Shown here one piece after another: positions 17,393 through 26,247 of a DNA stretch of 64,000 bases. The translations under genes and the position numbers were made by a program. The DNA lies in NCBI RefSeq assembly GCF_022807975.1, contig NZ_CP094358.1:1488001-1552000 (forward strand), written 5' to 3'. The first letter of the stretch is position 1. Every line of letters starts with the position of its first letter. The notes under the pieces were generated by a model, which did not search any database, was not told where the DNA came from, and saw nothing but the letters and a program-made list of their open reading frames with translations. Origin of the DNA: Abyssalbus ytuae (GTDB lineage Bacteria > Bacteroidota > Bacteroidia > Flavobacteriales > Flavobacteriaceae).

Positions 17393-18583
17393 ATGAAATC
17401 AAATAAAAGTAAATCCAGAAGAAATTTTATACAACAATCAGCTTTAGCAGGAGCAGGCATGGCATTGATTAGCCCGATACCGGTTTTTGGAAGCAGTAAT
17501 AATTCAAATAATTTAAAGATGAACAATAATATAAAATCAAAAGGGTATGCAGCTTTTGACGAGTCAGGCACTTTAAAACCCTGGGAATTTGAACGCCGTC
17601 CTGTTGGTAATAATGACATATTGATAGAAATAAAATATGCCAGTATATGCCACTCCGATATCCACCAGATGAAAGGAGACTGGGGACCTCAACAATATCC
17701 CCAAATCCCGGGGCACGAAATAGCAGGAATTGTTTCGGCTGTTGGTAAAAACGTTACTAAATTTAAAGTGGGTGACAAGGCCGGCGTAGGATGTATGGTA
17801 AATAGTTGCATGGAATGTAAAAGCTGCAAACATGGCGAAGAACATTTTTGCGAAAAAGGTGAAACAGTATTTACTTATGGTTATCCCGAAGCTTCTTCTC
17901 CCACAGGAATTTCACAAGGAGGATATTCAACAAATATTGTGGTGCATGAACATTTTGCAGTTCATATCCCGGGCCATATCAGTTTTCAGGAAGCCGCTCC
18001 ATTACTTTGCGCCGGCATAACTACCTACTCACCTCTAATGAATGCCAATTTTAAAGTAGGAGATAAAGTAGGAATAGCAGGTATTGGCGGATTAGGCCAT
18101 ATGGCAGTAAAATTGGCTGTATCCAAAGGGGCAGAAGTATATGCTTTTACTACTTCTCCCGACAAAGTGGAAGACATTAAATCATGGGGAGCAAAAAAAG
18201 CTATAGTCGTGGATAAGGAATTTAAAAATCTTCAGCCTTACAATAAAAAACTGGACTATATGATTAGTACAATTCCATATCAATATGAAGTCGCCCCCTA
18301 TGTAGCATGTGTAAAACCTTACGGACATTTTACCTATGTGGGAATGCCCAATGGATTTGAACTTACATTTAACAATCTTTCCCTGGCAAGTTCCCGTGTA
18401 AACTTTAATTCTTCATTAATTGGTGGTATTCCTGAAACCCAGGAAGTTGTTCATTATTGTGCTGATAATGGAATTAAACCGGAAATTCAAATTATAAAAG
18501 CTACTGAAATTAATACTGCCTGGAAAAAAGTTGTTAAAAAAGAAGCCCGTTACAGGTATGTAATTGATGTGGCAACTTTTTAA
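17393..18583 (+). CDS. Zinc-dependent alcohol dehydrogenase (CAD/YahK type) with Tat-like leader
   Basis: 396 aa. A twin-arginine-type leader (SKSRRNFIQQSALAGAGMAL) precedes a complete medium-chain zinc ADH. Catalytic zinc ligands are Cys86 (SICHSD) and the His of PGHE. Structural zinc Cys are 139, 142, 145 and 153. The NAD(P)-binding motif is GIGGLGHMAVK. The enzyme proper starts about residue 43, where there is an in-frame ATG, so a cytosolic form is possible. Family members reduce aldehydes with NADPH. A periplasmic NAD(P)-dependent enzyme would be unusual. Confidence 0.9.
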   Translation: MKSNKSKSRRNFIQQSALAGAGMALISPIPVFGSSNNSNNLKMNNNIKSKGYAAFDESGTLKPWEFERRPVGNNDILIEIKYASICHSDIHQMKGDWGPQQYPQIPGHEIAGIVSAVGKNVTKFKVGDKAGVGCMVNSCMECKSCKHGEEHFCEKGETVFTYGYPEASSPTGISQGGYSTNIVVHEHFAVHIPGHISFQEAAPLLCAGITTYSPLMNANFKVGDKVGIAGIGGLGHMAVKLAVSKGAEVYAFTTSPDKVEDIKSWGAKKAIVVDKEFKNLQPYNKKLDYMISTIPYQYEVAPYVACVKPYGHFTYVGMPNGFELTFNNLSLASSRVNFNSSLIGGIPETQEVVHYCADNGIKPEIQIIKATEINTAWKKVVKKEARYRYVIDVATF

Positions 18584-18603
18584 AAAAATTAAACATACTC
18601 ATA

Positions 18604-18640
18604 AAAATACGATTTGAGCTCAAACTCAAGTCGTATTTTG
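18604..18640 (+). terminator. Hairpin terminator after the ADH gene
   Basis: A 15-bp stem (18604-18618 with 18625-18639, one G-T wobble) with the loop CTCAAA lies 21 nt after the ADH stop. The 3' arm ends in TTTTG. It probably closes the AraC-controlled cluster. Confidence 0.65.
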
Positions 18641-18792
18641 CTAGTATACTATAACATTTAAAATAGAAATCTAATCCCATTAAATCAGTTGTTGCTTTCA
18701 TACAATACATTCCTCCTTTAAATTGATTAATATCATATTTCCCAAAAGTATGTTTTGGTAAATTTAAAAAGGTAACCATAAAAACACATATA

Positions 18793-19242
18793 ATGAAGGA
18801 TTTAAGGTTAAGACCCAAAGGAAATTATACCTGGGAGGCTCAATGGCAGCAATTATATACTTTAACAGAACATTGGAAATCTGACCTGTTGTTTTATAAA
18901 GACGATTTAAAATTTTTACATCATCTTGTCAATAAATATTTTGTGTGGATTCTTAAAAAGGAAAACATACATAAAATACATACAATCGGGAAAAACCTTG
19001 CCGAGGAAAACAAAAGATGTAATGAATTGCTAAGTAATATAGATACTCATTTAAAGCGTTTGTCAGCCCTCATCGATAATCCTTTTAAATACGACTCGCA
19101 TGCATTAAGAAGCGAACATGAAAAACTGGAAGATAACATTAATTGGTTTATTCAAAATTTCAGGAAACATAAAAAAGAGACTTTTTTAATTACTGAGCAT
19201 GCAGTAGGAAAAGAAAAGTCAGAAAAGTTTTTAACAGCTTAA
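18793..19242 (+). CDS. Hypothetical alpha-helical protein
   Basis: 149 aa with no signal peptide, rich in charged and aromatic residues, and with long predicted helices including a likely coiled coil near residues 75-130 (NLAEENKRCNELLSNIDTHL). I do not recognise a family. It lies 45 nt before an HMA-like gene and the CbpA/CbpM pair on the same strand, so a stress-related role is possible from context only. Confidence 0.65.
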   Translation: MKDLRLRPKGNYTWEAQWQQLYTLTEHWKSDLLFYKDDLKFLHHLVNKYFVWILKKENIHKIHTIGKNLAEENKRCNELLSNIDTHLKRLSALIDNPFKYDSHALRSEHEKLEDNINWFIQNFRKHKKETFLITEHAVGKEKSEKFLTA

Positions 19243-19287
19243 CTGACGGTACATACATAATTATACATAAACCATAATATATAAGTT

Positions 19288-19548
19288 ATGGAACTAATTT
19301 CGGAAAATGTAATACCTGGCAATCACGGTAAAATATTTGCCACGAATGCAGAGAACAAAGAACAGTTGGAACACATTAAAAAACTGGTTCTTGAAGTTCC
19401 CGGCATACAGCATGTAGAAATAAAACATGAAACTTACCCAAGGGAGTTTATTGTATATACTACTACCCTGGTGAGTATCATCGAAATTGAAAAAGCGGTA
19501 AACCGTACCGGCTTGAATGCCATTCCAAAGACCACTTTTGTTTTGTAA
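19288..19548 (+). CDS. HMA-like (ferredoxin-fold) protein lacking CxxC
   Basis: 86 aa. The pattern KIFATNAENKEQLEHIKKLVLEVPGIQHVEI followed by VNRTGLNAIPKT is that of a heavy-metal-associated beta-alpha-beta-beta-alpha-beta fold. The sequence contains no cysteine at all, so it cannot bind copper in the usual way. Similar degenerate copies occur in Bacteroidota next to DnaJ-like genes. It starts 45 nt after the helical unknown and ends 49 nt before cbpA. Confidence 0.65.
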   Translation: MELISENVIPGNHGKIFATNAENKEQLEHIKKLVLEVPGIQHVEIKHETYPREFIVYTTTLVSIIEIEKAVNRTGLNAIPKTTFVL

Positions 19549-19597
19549 ATTTGTTTGTAGCCACCTGTTTTCCAATAATTAATTGAGAACATATTTC

Positions 19598-20491
19598 ATG
19601 GAGTTTATAGACTATTACAAAATACTCGGATTATCTAAAACCGCAACAGAAAGCGAAATAAAAAAAGCATACCGCAAACTGGCCAGAAAATATCATCCGG
19701 ATTTAAACCCGAATGATAAAATTGCTGAACAAAAATTTAAAGAAGTTAATGAGGCCAATGAAGTTTTGAGCAATCCCGAAAACCGGAAAAAATATGATAA
19801 ATACGGGAAAGACTGGAAACATGCCGATGAAATTGAAAAAGCCCGGAAACAGCAGCAGCAGTATCAACAAACTTACAGTGGCAACAGCGGAGGATATACA
19901 GAACACGATTTTTCAGATTTTTTTGAATCGATGTTTGGCGATAGCGGACGGAAATTTGGCGGTAGGAGAACCGTAAAATTCCGCGGAGAAGATTATAATG
20001 CTGAATTACATCTTAACCTGACCGATGTTTTTAAAACCGAAAAACGCACTTTGACGGTAAACGGCAAAAATATTCGCATTACCATTCCGGCAGGAGTATA
20101 TAACGGACAGGTAATTAAAATAAAAGGTCATGGTGGCCCCGGTATCGGCGGCGGGCCAAACGGTGATTTATATATTACCTTCTCCATCATTAACAATACC
20201 CGGTTTAAACGTGAAAATGACGATCTCTATACCACAATAGATTTAGACCTTTACAAAGCCGTATTAGGTGGCGAGATAGAAGTTGAAACATTTGACGGTA
20301 AAGTAAAACTGAAAGTGAAACCCGAAACTCAAAACGGTACCAGGATAAAACTTAAGGGAAAAGGGTTTCCCAAATATAAAAAAGAAGGCCAATTTGGCGA
20401 TTTGTATATAACCTACAATATAAAAATCCCCACCAACCTCGGCCAAAAGGAAAAAGAACTTTTTACACAACTGGCAAAAAACAAACACTAA
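19598..20491 (+). CDS. cbpA: DnaJ-like co-chaperone CbpA
   Basis: 297 aa from the ATG at 19598 ([18 protein letters not shown]); a TTG at 19583 is open but adds only five residues. It has a J domain with the HPD motif (KYHPDLN), a Gly/Gln-rich linker ([17 protein letters not shown]), and two DnaJ C-terminal substrate-binding domains with no zinc-finger. This is the CbpA class, a Hsp70 co-chaperone. It is followed 13 nt later by its modulator CbpM. Confidence 0.9.
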   Translation: MEFIDYYKILGLSKTATESEIKKAYRKLARKYHPDLNPNDKIAEQKFKEVNEANEVLSNPENRKKYDKYGKDWKHADEIEKARKQQQQYQQTYSGNSGGYTEHDFSDFFESMFGDSGRKFGGRRTVKFRGEDYNAELHLNLTDVFKTEKRTLTVNGKNIRITIPAGVYNGQVIKIKGHGGPGIGGGPNGDLYITFSIINNTRFKRENDDLYTTIDLDLYKAVLGGEIEVETFDGKVKLKVKPETQNGTRIKLKGKGFPKYKKEGQFGDLYITYNIKIPTNLGQKEKELFTQLAKNKH

Positions 20492-20504
20492 AAAAACAAC
20501 GGTT

Positions 20505-20789
20505 ATGCAAGTGTCATCTTTAGTTAAAATCTCAGAGTTTTGTTTTCATCATAATGTAAATGAGTCCTTTGTTAATTTACTGGCTGAACGTGAATTAATA
20601 AATATAACCCTGGTAAAAAATACTCAATACATACATTACGACTACCTCCCTACCCTCGAAAAAATCATACGCCTTCATAATGAACTCGATATTAATGTAG
20701 AAGGCATAGAAGCCATATTACATCTTACCGATAAAATTATTGCCCTGCAACAGGAGGTTTGCGACCTTAAAAATTTGCTCAAAGGATAA
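20505..20789 (+). CDS. cbpM: Chaperone modulator CbpM
   Basis: 94 aa MerR-like helical protein (SLVKISEFCFHHNVNESFVN; LEKIIRLHNELDINVEGIEA) of the size and composition of CbpM, which inhibits CbpA by binding its J domain. Adjacent to cbpA on the same strand, as in proteobacteria. It ends 98 nt before ccoI, which has its own promoter. Confidence 0.85.
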   Translation: MQVSSLVKISEFCFHHNVNESFVNLLAERELINITLVKNTQYIHYDYLPTLEKIIRLHNELDINVEGIEAILHLTDKIIALQQEVCDLKNLLKG

Positions 20790-20822
20790 GTTGATAACAT
20801 TAACAAACATCATTTTTCCCAT

Positions 20823-20868
20823 ATATGATAAAAATCATATTATAACCAACTGTGTTTTATCATTTTTG
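20823..20868 (+). promoter_or_regulatory. FNR-like box and -7 element of ccoI
   Basis: A perfect dyad ATATGAT-AAAA-ATCATAT (20823-20840) resembles the FNR site TTGAT-N4-ATCAA. A -7-like CATTTTTG (7/8) lies at 20861-20868. The dyad centre is 36.5 nt from the last base of the -7 element, the same distance as at the ccoS, hemN and acetyl-CoA hydrolase promoters. No -33 TTTG is seen, as expected of an activator-dependent promoter. Confidence 0.75.
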
Positions 20869-20887
20869 TTGCCGTTAAAAAAATAAC

Positions 20888-23257
20888 ATGAGCGAAAACT
20901 GTTATCATTGCGGCACAGACTGTGGGAAGCAACCCATTGTTTTTGACCAGAAATACTTTTGCTGTAATGGCTGCAAAACAGTTTACGAAATATTTTCCGA
21001 AAATAATCTTAGCTGCTATTATGATTTAGAAAAAAGTCCGGGAGCCATTCCTGCGGAAATAGCAGGCAAATATGATTTTCTGGATAATACTGCCATCGCC
21101 GAAAAATTACTTGAATTTAATGATGGCACCACTCATGTAATTAATCTCTACATACCACACATACATTGCAGTTCATGCATTTGGGTGCTGGAAAACCTTA
21201 ATAAACTTAAAACCGGGGTTAAAAGTTCTCAGGTAAACTTTCCAAAAAAAACAGTTCGGATTACCTGGAACGCCAACCGACTATCATTAAAAGACCTCGT
21301 GATATTATTAAGTTCTATCGGGTATGAACCATATATAAGCCTTGAAGATTATGAGGGAGGCAAAAAACACCTTAACAGGAGCATTATTTATAAACTGGGC
21401 GTAGCCGGTTTTGCCTTTGGTAATATCATGCTTCTTTCGTTTCCCGAATATTTTGAGGTGGATGAATTCTGGTTAAACCAGTATAAGCCGTTCTTTCGGT
21501 ATATTATGCTGGCTATGTCTCTACCTGTGGTTTTCTATGCAGCTTCTAACTACTTCCTATCTGCTTATAAAGGATTACGTTCTAAATTTTTAAATATTGA
21601 TGTGCCCATTGCGTTGGGCGTTCTCGTTCTTTTCATCCGGAGCCTTATTGAAGTAGTTAGTAATACAGGCTCCGGTTTTTTTGACAGCTTAACAGGCCTT
21701 ATTTTCTTTTTACTCCTGGGTAAATTCTTTCAGCAAAAAACCTATAATTTCCTTTCTTTTGAACGGGATTATAAGAGTTACTTTCCCATTGGTATTACCC
21801 GGGTAAAAAACGGAGAAGAGGACAGCATACAGGTATACGACATTAAAAAAGGAGACCGGTTACTTATACGTAATGAAGAGCTTATTCCGGTAGATGGAAT
21901 TCTTATAAATGGCAAAGCCCGTATTGATTACAGCTTTGTAACCGGAGAATCCGATCCCATTAAAAAACAAAGTGGCGACAAACTCTTTGCCGGCGGAAAG
22001 CAATTGGGAGGTGCTATAGAAATGGAAGCTTTAAAATCGGTTTCTCAAAGTTACCTCACCCAGTTATGGAGCAATGACGTTTTTACCAAAGACAAAGCAG
22101 AAGGCTTTAAAAATATTACCGACAGGATAAGTAAATATTTTACCCTGACAATCCTTTTAATTGCCATAAGTGCCGGAGCGTTCTGGCTGTGGAAAGACCT
22201 GGCAAAGGCCATGAATGTGTTTACCGCCATTCTTATTGTAGCCTGCCCTTGTGCCCTGGCACTTTCGGCACCCTTTACACTGGGTAACCTGCTGCGTATT
22301 TTCGGAAGAAAAAAATTTTATTTAAAAAATGCCGGCGTTATAGAACAATTGGCTAAAATTAATACCATTATTTTTGATAAAACCGGAACCATTACTTCCT
22401 CTAAAAAATCCGAAATAACCTATGAGGGTAATAAATTAAGTGAGGTGGAAGAAATATTGCTTAAAAATACGCTCCGCAACTCTAACCACCCCCTGAGCCG
22501 GCAGTTATATGATATATTGGATGCCAATAATATTATTACCCTGGATGATTACCAGGAACATACGGGTAAAGGAATTGAAGGGGCTTCCAAAACCAATAAA
22601 ATTAAAATAGGTTCAGCTGAATTTGTAGGAGTTCCCAAAATCGGTTCTACCAAAAAAACCAGTGTGCATATAAGAACGGAAAAAGGGTATAAAGGAAAAT
22701 ATACCTTTTACAACAAATACCGCGAAGGAGTAGCTCATCTGTTTTCACAATTAAAAAAGGGGTATGATCTTGCCATCCTTTCGGGAGACAATGAGAGCGA
22801 ACAGGAAAATCTGCAAAAACTATTACCGGCTAAAACCAAAATGTTTTTTAACCAGCAACCGGAAGACAAGCTTAATTACATAAAATTTCATCAACAGGAA
22901 GGGGCCAACATTCTTATGGTTGGCGACGGACTGAATGATGCAGGGGCTCTGAAACAAAGTAATGTAGGGGTAGCCGTTTCAGAAAATGTGAATGTATTTT
23001 CTCCTGCCTGCGATGCTATACTGGATGCCTCAAAGTTTAACGAAATATATTATTATCTACGGGCCTCAAAAAAAGCAATGAACATTATTAAAGCCAGCTT
23101 TTTATTGTCCTTCCTGTATAACTTCATAGGATTATCTTTTGCTGTATCGGGGCAATTATCTCCTGTGGTGGCAGCCATTTTAATGCCCCTAAGTTCTATA
23201 AGCGTGGTAGTATTTACTACGGTAATGACTAATTTTATAGCACGTAAACTTCGCTGA
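20888..23257 (+). CDS. ccoI: Copper-translocating P1B-type ATPase, CcoI/FixI type
   Basis: 789 aa. It starts with a Cys-rich metal-binding domain (CYHCGTDC ... FCCNGCKTVYE), then an HMA domain with HCSSC near residue 97. Further on are the transport motif ACPCALAL, the phosphorylation site DKTGTIT, the hinge MVGDGLNDAGAL and about eight membrane spans. It exports Cu(I) for assembly of cbb3 oxidase. Its own FNR-like promoter lies directly upstream. In many flavobacteria ccoS follows immediately, but here 4.5 kb of unrelated DNA intervenes. Confidence 0.95.
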   Translation: MSENCYHCGTDCGKQPIVFDQKYFCCNGCKTVYEIFSENNLSCYYDLEKSPGAIPAEIAGKYDFLDNTAIAEKLLEFNDGTTHVINLYIPHIHCSSCIWVLENLNKLKTGVKSSQVNFPKKTVRITWNANRLSLKDLVILLSSIGYEPYISLEDYEGGKKHLNRSIIYKLGVAGFAFGNIMLLSFPEYFEVDEFWLNQYKPFFRYIMLAMSLPVVFYAASNYFLSAYKGLRSKFLNIDVPIALGVLVLFIRSLIEVVSNTGSGFFDSLTGLIFFLLLGKFFQQKTYNFLSFERDYKSYFPIGITRVKNGEEDSIQVYDIKKGDRLLIRNEELIPVDGILINGKARIDYSFVTGESDPIKKQSGDKLFAGGKQLGGAIEMEALKSVSQSYLTQLWSNDVFTKDKAEGFKNITDRISKYFTLTILLIAISAGAFWLWKDLAKAMNVFTAILIVACPCALALSAPFTLGNLLRIFGRKKFYLKNAGVIEQLAKINTIIFDKTGTITSSKKSEITYEGNKLSEVEEILLKNTLRNSNHPLSRQLYDILDANNIITLDDYQEHTGKGIEGASKTNKIKIGSAEFVGVPKIGSTKKTSVHIRTEKGYKGKYTFYNKYREGVAHLFSQLKKGYDLAILSGDNESEQENLQKLLPAKTKMFFNQQPEDKLNYIKFHQQEGANILMVGDGLNDAGALKQSNVGVAVSENVNVFSPACDAILDASKFNEIYYYLRASKKAMNIIKASFLLSFLYNFIGLSFAVSGQLSPVVAAILMPLSSISVVVFTTVMTNFIARKLR

Positions 23258-23311
23258 TAATTATTTCAGCAATGTCAAAAAATAACGTTTATCTTAATTT
23301 TTTTGAAAGGA

Positions 23312-23597
23312 TTAAAAAATATTATTAATATCCTGTCTACCTATTATTGCCATAATTTCAACGCAACTCTTATTTATTCTATAGTAAATACTATCTGACC
23401 CACAGACACAACGCCTATATCCTTTTTTAATAAAATCTACAGATTCGAATGAAAACGGCTGAAGAGCAATAATCTCAAAATATTTAAAAAAGGTGTTAAA
23501 ATATTTATCAGCCTGCTCAACCCCAATTTTTGATGCCATACTGATGGATTCGTATTAAATCTTCTTTGGCAGCATTACTTAATCTATATTCAGCCAT
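23312..23597 (-). pseudogene. ParE/RelE-type toxin, frameshifted
   Basis: From the ATG at 23597 the frame reads MAEYRLSNAAKEDLIRIHQY then GIKNWG and stops (TGA at 23518-23520 region). The rest of a ParE toxin continues in another frame as GVEQADKYFNTFFKYFE and GYRRCVCGSDSIYYRI to IIGRQDI, ending at 23312. Intact relatives have about two residues before GVEQ, so a 2-nt loss (or a 1-nt gain) near 23525-23533 broke the gene. The start overlaps the antitoxin stop by 8 nt. Confidence 0.85.
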
Positions 23598-23829
23598 TGA
23601 AGGAAGATTTGGATTGCGCCAAAATCTGTTCTTTACTGTCATTAGTAAATCCGCTGTTTTCAGCTTGTTCCAGTTTATTTCTTATCCAGTCAACCTGAAT
23701 TTGTTGTTTTCTGGCCTGCCTGATCAAATCATTAATAAGCTCACTTTTACTGGAGTATTCTTTTCTGTCAACCTGGGCTTTTAACCATTCATCATTTGGT
23801 TGGGTGAGGGAGATACTTTGTCGTGTCAT
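23590..23829 (-). CDS. ParD-type antitoxin (ribbon-helix-helix)
   Basis: 79 aa. It has an N-terminal ribbon-helix-helix (TRQSISLTQPNDEWLKAQVD; SSKSELINDLIRQAR) and an acidic/helical C-terminus that would wrap the toxin. Intact, with its stop overlapping the start of the broken ParE gene, the normal translational coupling. A 26-nt palindrome lies directly upstream and probably serves autoregulation. Confidence 0.87.
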   Translation of the reverse strand: MTRQSISLTQPNDEWLKAQVDRKEYSSKSELINDLIRQARKQQIQVDWIRNKLEQAENSGFTNDSKEQILAQSKSSFNG

Positions 23830-23836
23830 TTTTTTA

Positions 23837-23862
23837 TTTTTGGTGTAAATTTACATCAAAAA
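23837..23862 (-). promoter_or_regulatory. Palindromic operator/promoter of parD
   Basis: A 26-nt palindrome with arms matching 12/13 (core GGTGTAAA-TTTACATC) starts 8 nt upstream of the parD ATG. On the minus strand it contains TAAATTTA, 7/8 to the -7 consensus, so a bound antitoxin would block transcription. Confidence 0.65.
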
Positions 23863-23920
23863 CGAATCCCCTATAAAAAAGTTTACTGTTGTAATTACCT
23901 CAACAAAATATTAACAAACT

Positions 23921-25240
23921 TTAAGGTGTGTTGAGCCGTTCCCATATCATGGACGAAAAATAATTTACTCCTGTTTTAATACACTGTTCGTCCACCATAA
24001 AATTAGGTGAATGTGGCATAGCAATTATTTCTTTTTGAAAATCCGACCCTCCCAGTAAAAAGTATATACCGGGTGTTTTTTCCTGAAAATAAGCAAAATC
24101 ATCACCCCGCCCGTCAGGTATTACCCCAAATAAAGGTATAATGGAAGATTTTCCGTAAATGCCCGCCAGGGTTTCTATGCTTTGGGGGGTCAGGTGTTCG
24201 TCATTCAGTATATTTCCTCTTTCGGTGGAGTACTCAAACCGGGGAGATGAATATTCAATATCCAGCAGAAGGCCTGCAAATTCCGATTGTTCAATTTTTT
24301 GCCGCATCATTGCCGGAACCGAATCCATCAGCTCTTTACTGCTTGCGCTCAAAAAGGCACTTACAGTTAATTTTTTATCCTTCTGTTTGGTTTCAAAATG
24401 TTTGCCTACAGTCAGGTAGTTTTTGTAAATAGTGCTCGGGTTTCCTATCCCAATATCAGAATCCATCAGGTTTCTTGTATCCCGAAATTTACTTTCGGCA
24501 GCCACATTCTGAAGGTCGGAAACCAGGTTTTCAGTAAATTTTATAACAGATTCATTTTCATTACTCCCTTTATAAGTAATATTTATCTGTTTATAATCGG
24601 CAAATAAATAACCGGATTTTGTAGCTACCAGTCCCGATGGCATAGGTGAAATATGGGTTGCATAAATCTCATCAGGCGATATAATTTCATATAATCCATC
24701 ATTTATCATGGCCTGTGCCCCCTGGTAATTTTCTTCGGAAGGCTGAAAGATAAAATAAACCGTGCCCTGTATTTTATCCTTATGTCCGGCAAGCACATTG
24801 GCCATACCAAGTGCAATAGTGGTATGTACATCATGCCCGCAAATATGCCTTACACCCTTGTTGTTTGATGCAAATTCCGAAGTTTCGGCAATATCTGATG
24901 AAAGCGCATCCATATCAGCACGCCAGGCAATTTTTTTCCCTTTCTTGTCCCCCTTTAAAATACCAACAACCCCATACCCGCCAATGTTGGTTTTTACTTC
25001 CATCCCCAGGCGTAGCAAATACTCCTTAACAAGTGCAGAAGTTCTCTTTTCGTTGCCCGCTACCTCCGGGTATTCATGTATGTTCCTTCTTATTTGCACA
25101 AGACTGTCAAAAATACTTTCGGTTTGATGTTGAATGGTTTCATGCACGGAACCCTCTTTAATTTGTCCCCAACCCGGAACCATCATTAAAAAAGAACAGA
25201 TGTAGCCTGCTAATTTCAACCCTTTATTTAAATAATTCAT
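23921..25240 (-). CDS. M20-family metallo-amidohydrolase, secreted
   Basis: 439 aa from the ATG at 25240, which gives a proper signal peptide (KGLKLAGYICSFLMMVPGWG). An ATG at 25264 is also open. Metal-site motifs of the IAA-amino-acid hydrolase/aminoacylase branch are present: RADMDAL, CGHDVHTT, QPSEE and the C-terminal MPHSPNFMVDE. It probably cleaves N-acyl or N-aminoacyl substrates in the periplasm. A Crp-like regulator gene lies 72 nt upstream on the same strand. Confidence 0.9.
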   Translation of the reverse strand: MNYLNKGLKLAGYICSFLMMVPGWGQIKEGSVHETIQHQTESIFDSLVQIRRNIHEYPEVAGNEKRTSALVKEYLLRLGMEVKTNIGGYGVVGILKGDKKGKKIAWRADMDALSSDIAETSEFASNNKGVRHICGHDVHTTIALGMANVLAGHKDKIQGTVYFIFQPSEENYQGAQAMINDGLYEIISPDEIYATHISPMPSGLVATKSGYLFADYKQINITYKGSNENESVIKFTENLVSDLQNVAAESKFRDTRNLMDSDIGIGNPSTIYKNYLTVGKHFETKQKDKKLTVSAFLSASSKELMDSVPAMMRQKIEQSEFAGLLLDIEYSSPRFEYSTERGNILNDEHLTPQSIETLAGIYGKSSIIPLFGVIPDGRGDDFAYFQEKTPGIYFLLGGSDFQKEIIAMPHSPNFMVDEQCIKTGVNYFSSMIWERLNTP

Positions 25241-25312
25241 TTTAAATATGTTTAGTGATATCACAAATATGAAAGTATTTGTACGGGTATGCCTGACACA
25301 TTTGTGACAAAA

Positions 25313-25903
25313 TCACTTTTCTGTAATTCTTTTCCGTATCCTGCTTAACGATTGTCTTTCTATTCCTAAAAATGACGATAAATGTGTAAGGCTTATACGG
25401 TTCATTAAATCAGGATTTTCAGAAATAAAGGCCATGTATCTTTCTTCGGCGGTGTTAAACAAAAAGCCTTCCACCCGGTCGCTTAAAATGGTAAGCACCT
25501 TTTCGGCGACAAGGCGGCCGTACATTTCGCTGTTTTTAAACTTTTTATAACTCTCCACTATAATATCAAAGGGTAGCATAACCAGTATGGAAGGTTCTAA
25601 ACATTGTATAAAATATTTGGTAGGTTTTTGTCTTATAAAAGCAGGATAATCCGTAGCAAATTCATTTTCTTTAACAAAACCCGTGGTTTTTTCATTCCCC
25701 CTGTCATTAATAAAATACCGCCTTAAAAGCCCCTCATAAACAAACCCCATTTGTATTTGTACTTCTCCTTTTTGCAGGTAAAAATCACCTTTATCAAGTT
25801 TTTCTATCGTTAAATGCGGACGAATAAAATCTATTTCTTCCGGGGCGGAGTGAGTGAACTGGTTTAAGTATGAATCAAAATATTGTTTATTGGTTTCCTG
25901 CAT
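25313..25903 (-). CDS. Crp/Fnr-family transcriptional regulator (no Fe-S cysteines)
   Basis: 196 aa. It has an N-terminal cyclic-nucleotide-binding-like beta-roll (LDKGDFYLQKGEVQIQMGFV), a long dimer helix and a C-terminal HTH (ISLTHLSSFLGIERQSLSRI). There is only one cysteine, so no FNR-type Fe-S cluster can form. The recognition helix has Q-x-x-S-R where FNR has E-x-x-S-R. It probably controls the adjacent M20 gene rather than the cco promoters. It reads on the minus strand upstream of that gene. Confidence 0.87.
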   Translation of the reverse strand: MQETNKQYFDSYLNQFTHSAPEEIDFIRPHLTIEKLDKGDFYLQKGEVQIQMGFVYEGLLRRYFINDRGNEKTTGFVKENEFATDYPAFIRQKPTKYFIQCLEPSILVMLPFDIIVESYKKFKNSEMYGRLVAEKVLTILSDRVEGFLFNTAEERYMAFISENPDLMNRISLTHLSSFLGIERQSLSRIRKRITEK

Positions 25904-26085
25904 GCTGAAAAGATATTGCCCGATGTAGTGTAATATACGTTTTACGTTTGGTTACTAATTTAATAAATACCATTATATATACCACGCTTTTATCATTTTT
26001 GAGTCCCGGGATTTGTCCCTGCACACTGCAGGAAGGTTTCCACGGGTAGCGTTCACTAAACTGTGTCATTTACTTTTATAACCCT

Positions 26086-26115
26086 CTTCTACTCATCTGA
26101 TCAGATGAGTAGAAG
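26086..26115. repeat. Perfect 30-nt palindrome
   Basis: The arms (left CTTCTACTCATCTGA, right its exact reverse complement) meet with no spacer. It could extrude as a cruciform or act as a dimer-protein site. It lies between the ompA stop and the crp-like start, about 183 nt upstream of the latter. Confidence 0.85.
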
Positions 26116-26173
26116 CCTTGATTACTTTTATTAAAAAGTATAACCGGTTAAGAGTGATTGGAATGTATATTAC

Positions 26174-26193
26174 GCAGAGTCAGGAGACTCTGC
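26174..26193. repeat. REP-like hairpin
   Basis: GCAGAGTC-AGGA-GACTCTGC, a perfect 8-bp stem with a 4-nt loop. The minus-strand form is similar to the copy at 27560-27579 and to short palindromes often scattered in Bacteroidota genomes. Confidence 0.7.
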
Positions 26194-26247
26194 CTAGCAG
26201 GTCAATATCCCAGAAGGAAAAAAGTACTTTTCAATAATTATAATTTT

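Larger units (their letters stand above)
25904..26247. repeat. Intergenic region with several inverted repeats
   Basis: 344 nt without a gene. It holds CCTGCA-CAC-TGCAGG (26018-26032), a perfect 30-nt palindrome with no loop (26086-26115), and a REP-like hairpin GCAGAGTC-AGGA-GACTCTGC (26174-26193). A partly related hairpin occurs on the far side of the ompA gene. None ends in a clear T-run, so none is a plain terminator. Confidence 0.75.

Noticed and set aside
18534-18818. 94-aa minus-strand frame after the ADH gene
   Set aside because: It overlaps the terminator hairpin and the ends of two plus-strand genes; no family features.
24762-25127. 121-aa plus-strand frame
   Set aside because: It is antisense to the strongly conserved M20 hydrolase and has no motif of its own.
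25313-25903. The Crp-like protein as the regulator of the FNR-like boxes
   Set aside because: It has no Fe-S cysteines, a different recognition-helix residue (Gln for Glu) and sits with an M20 gene; the true regulator is probably elsewhere.
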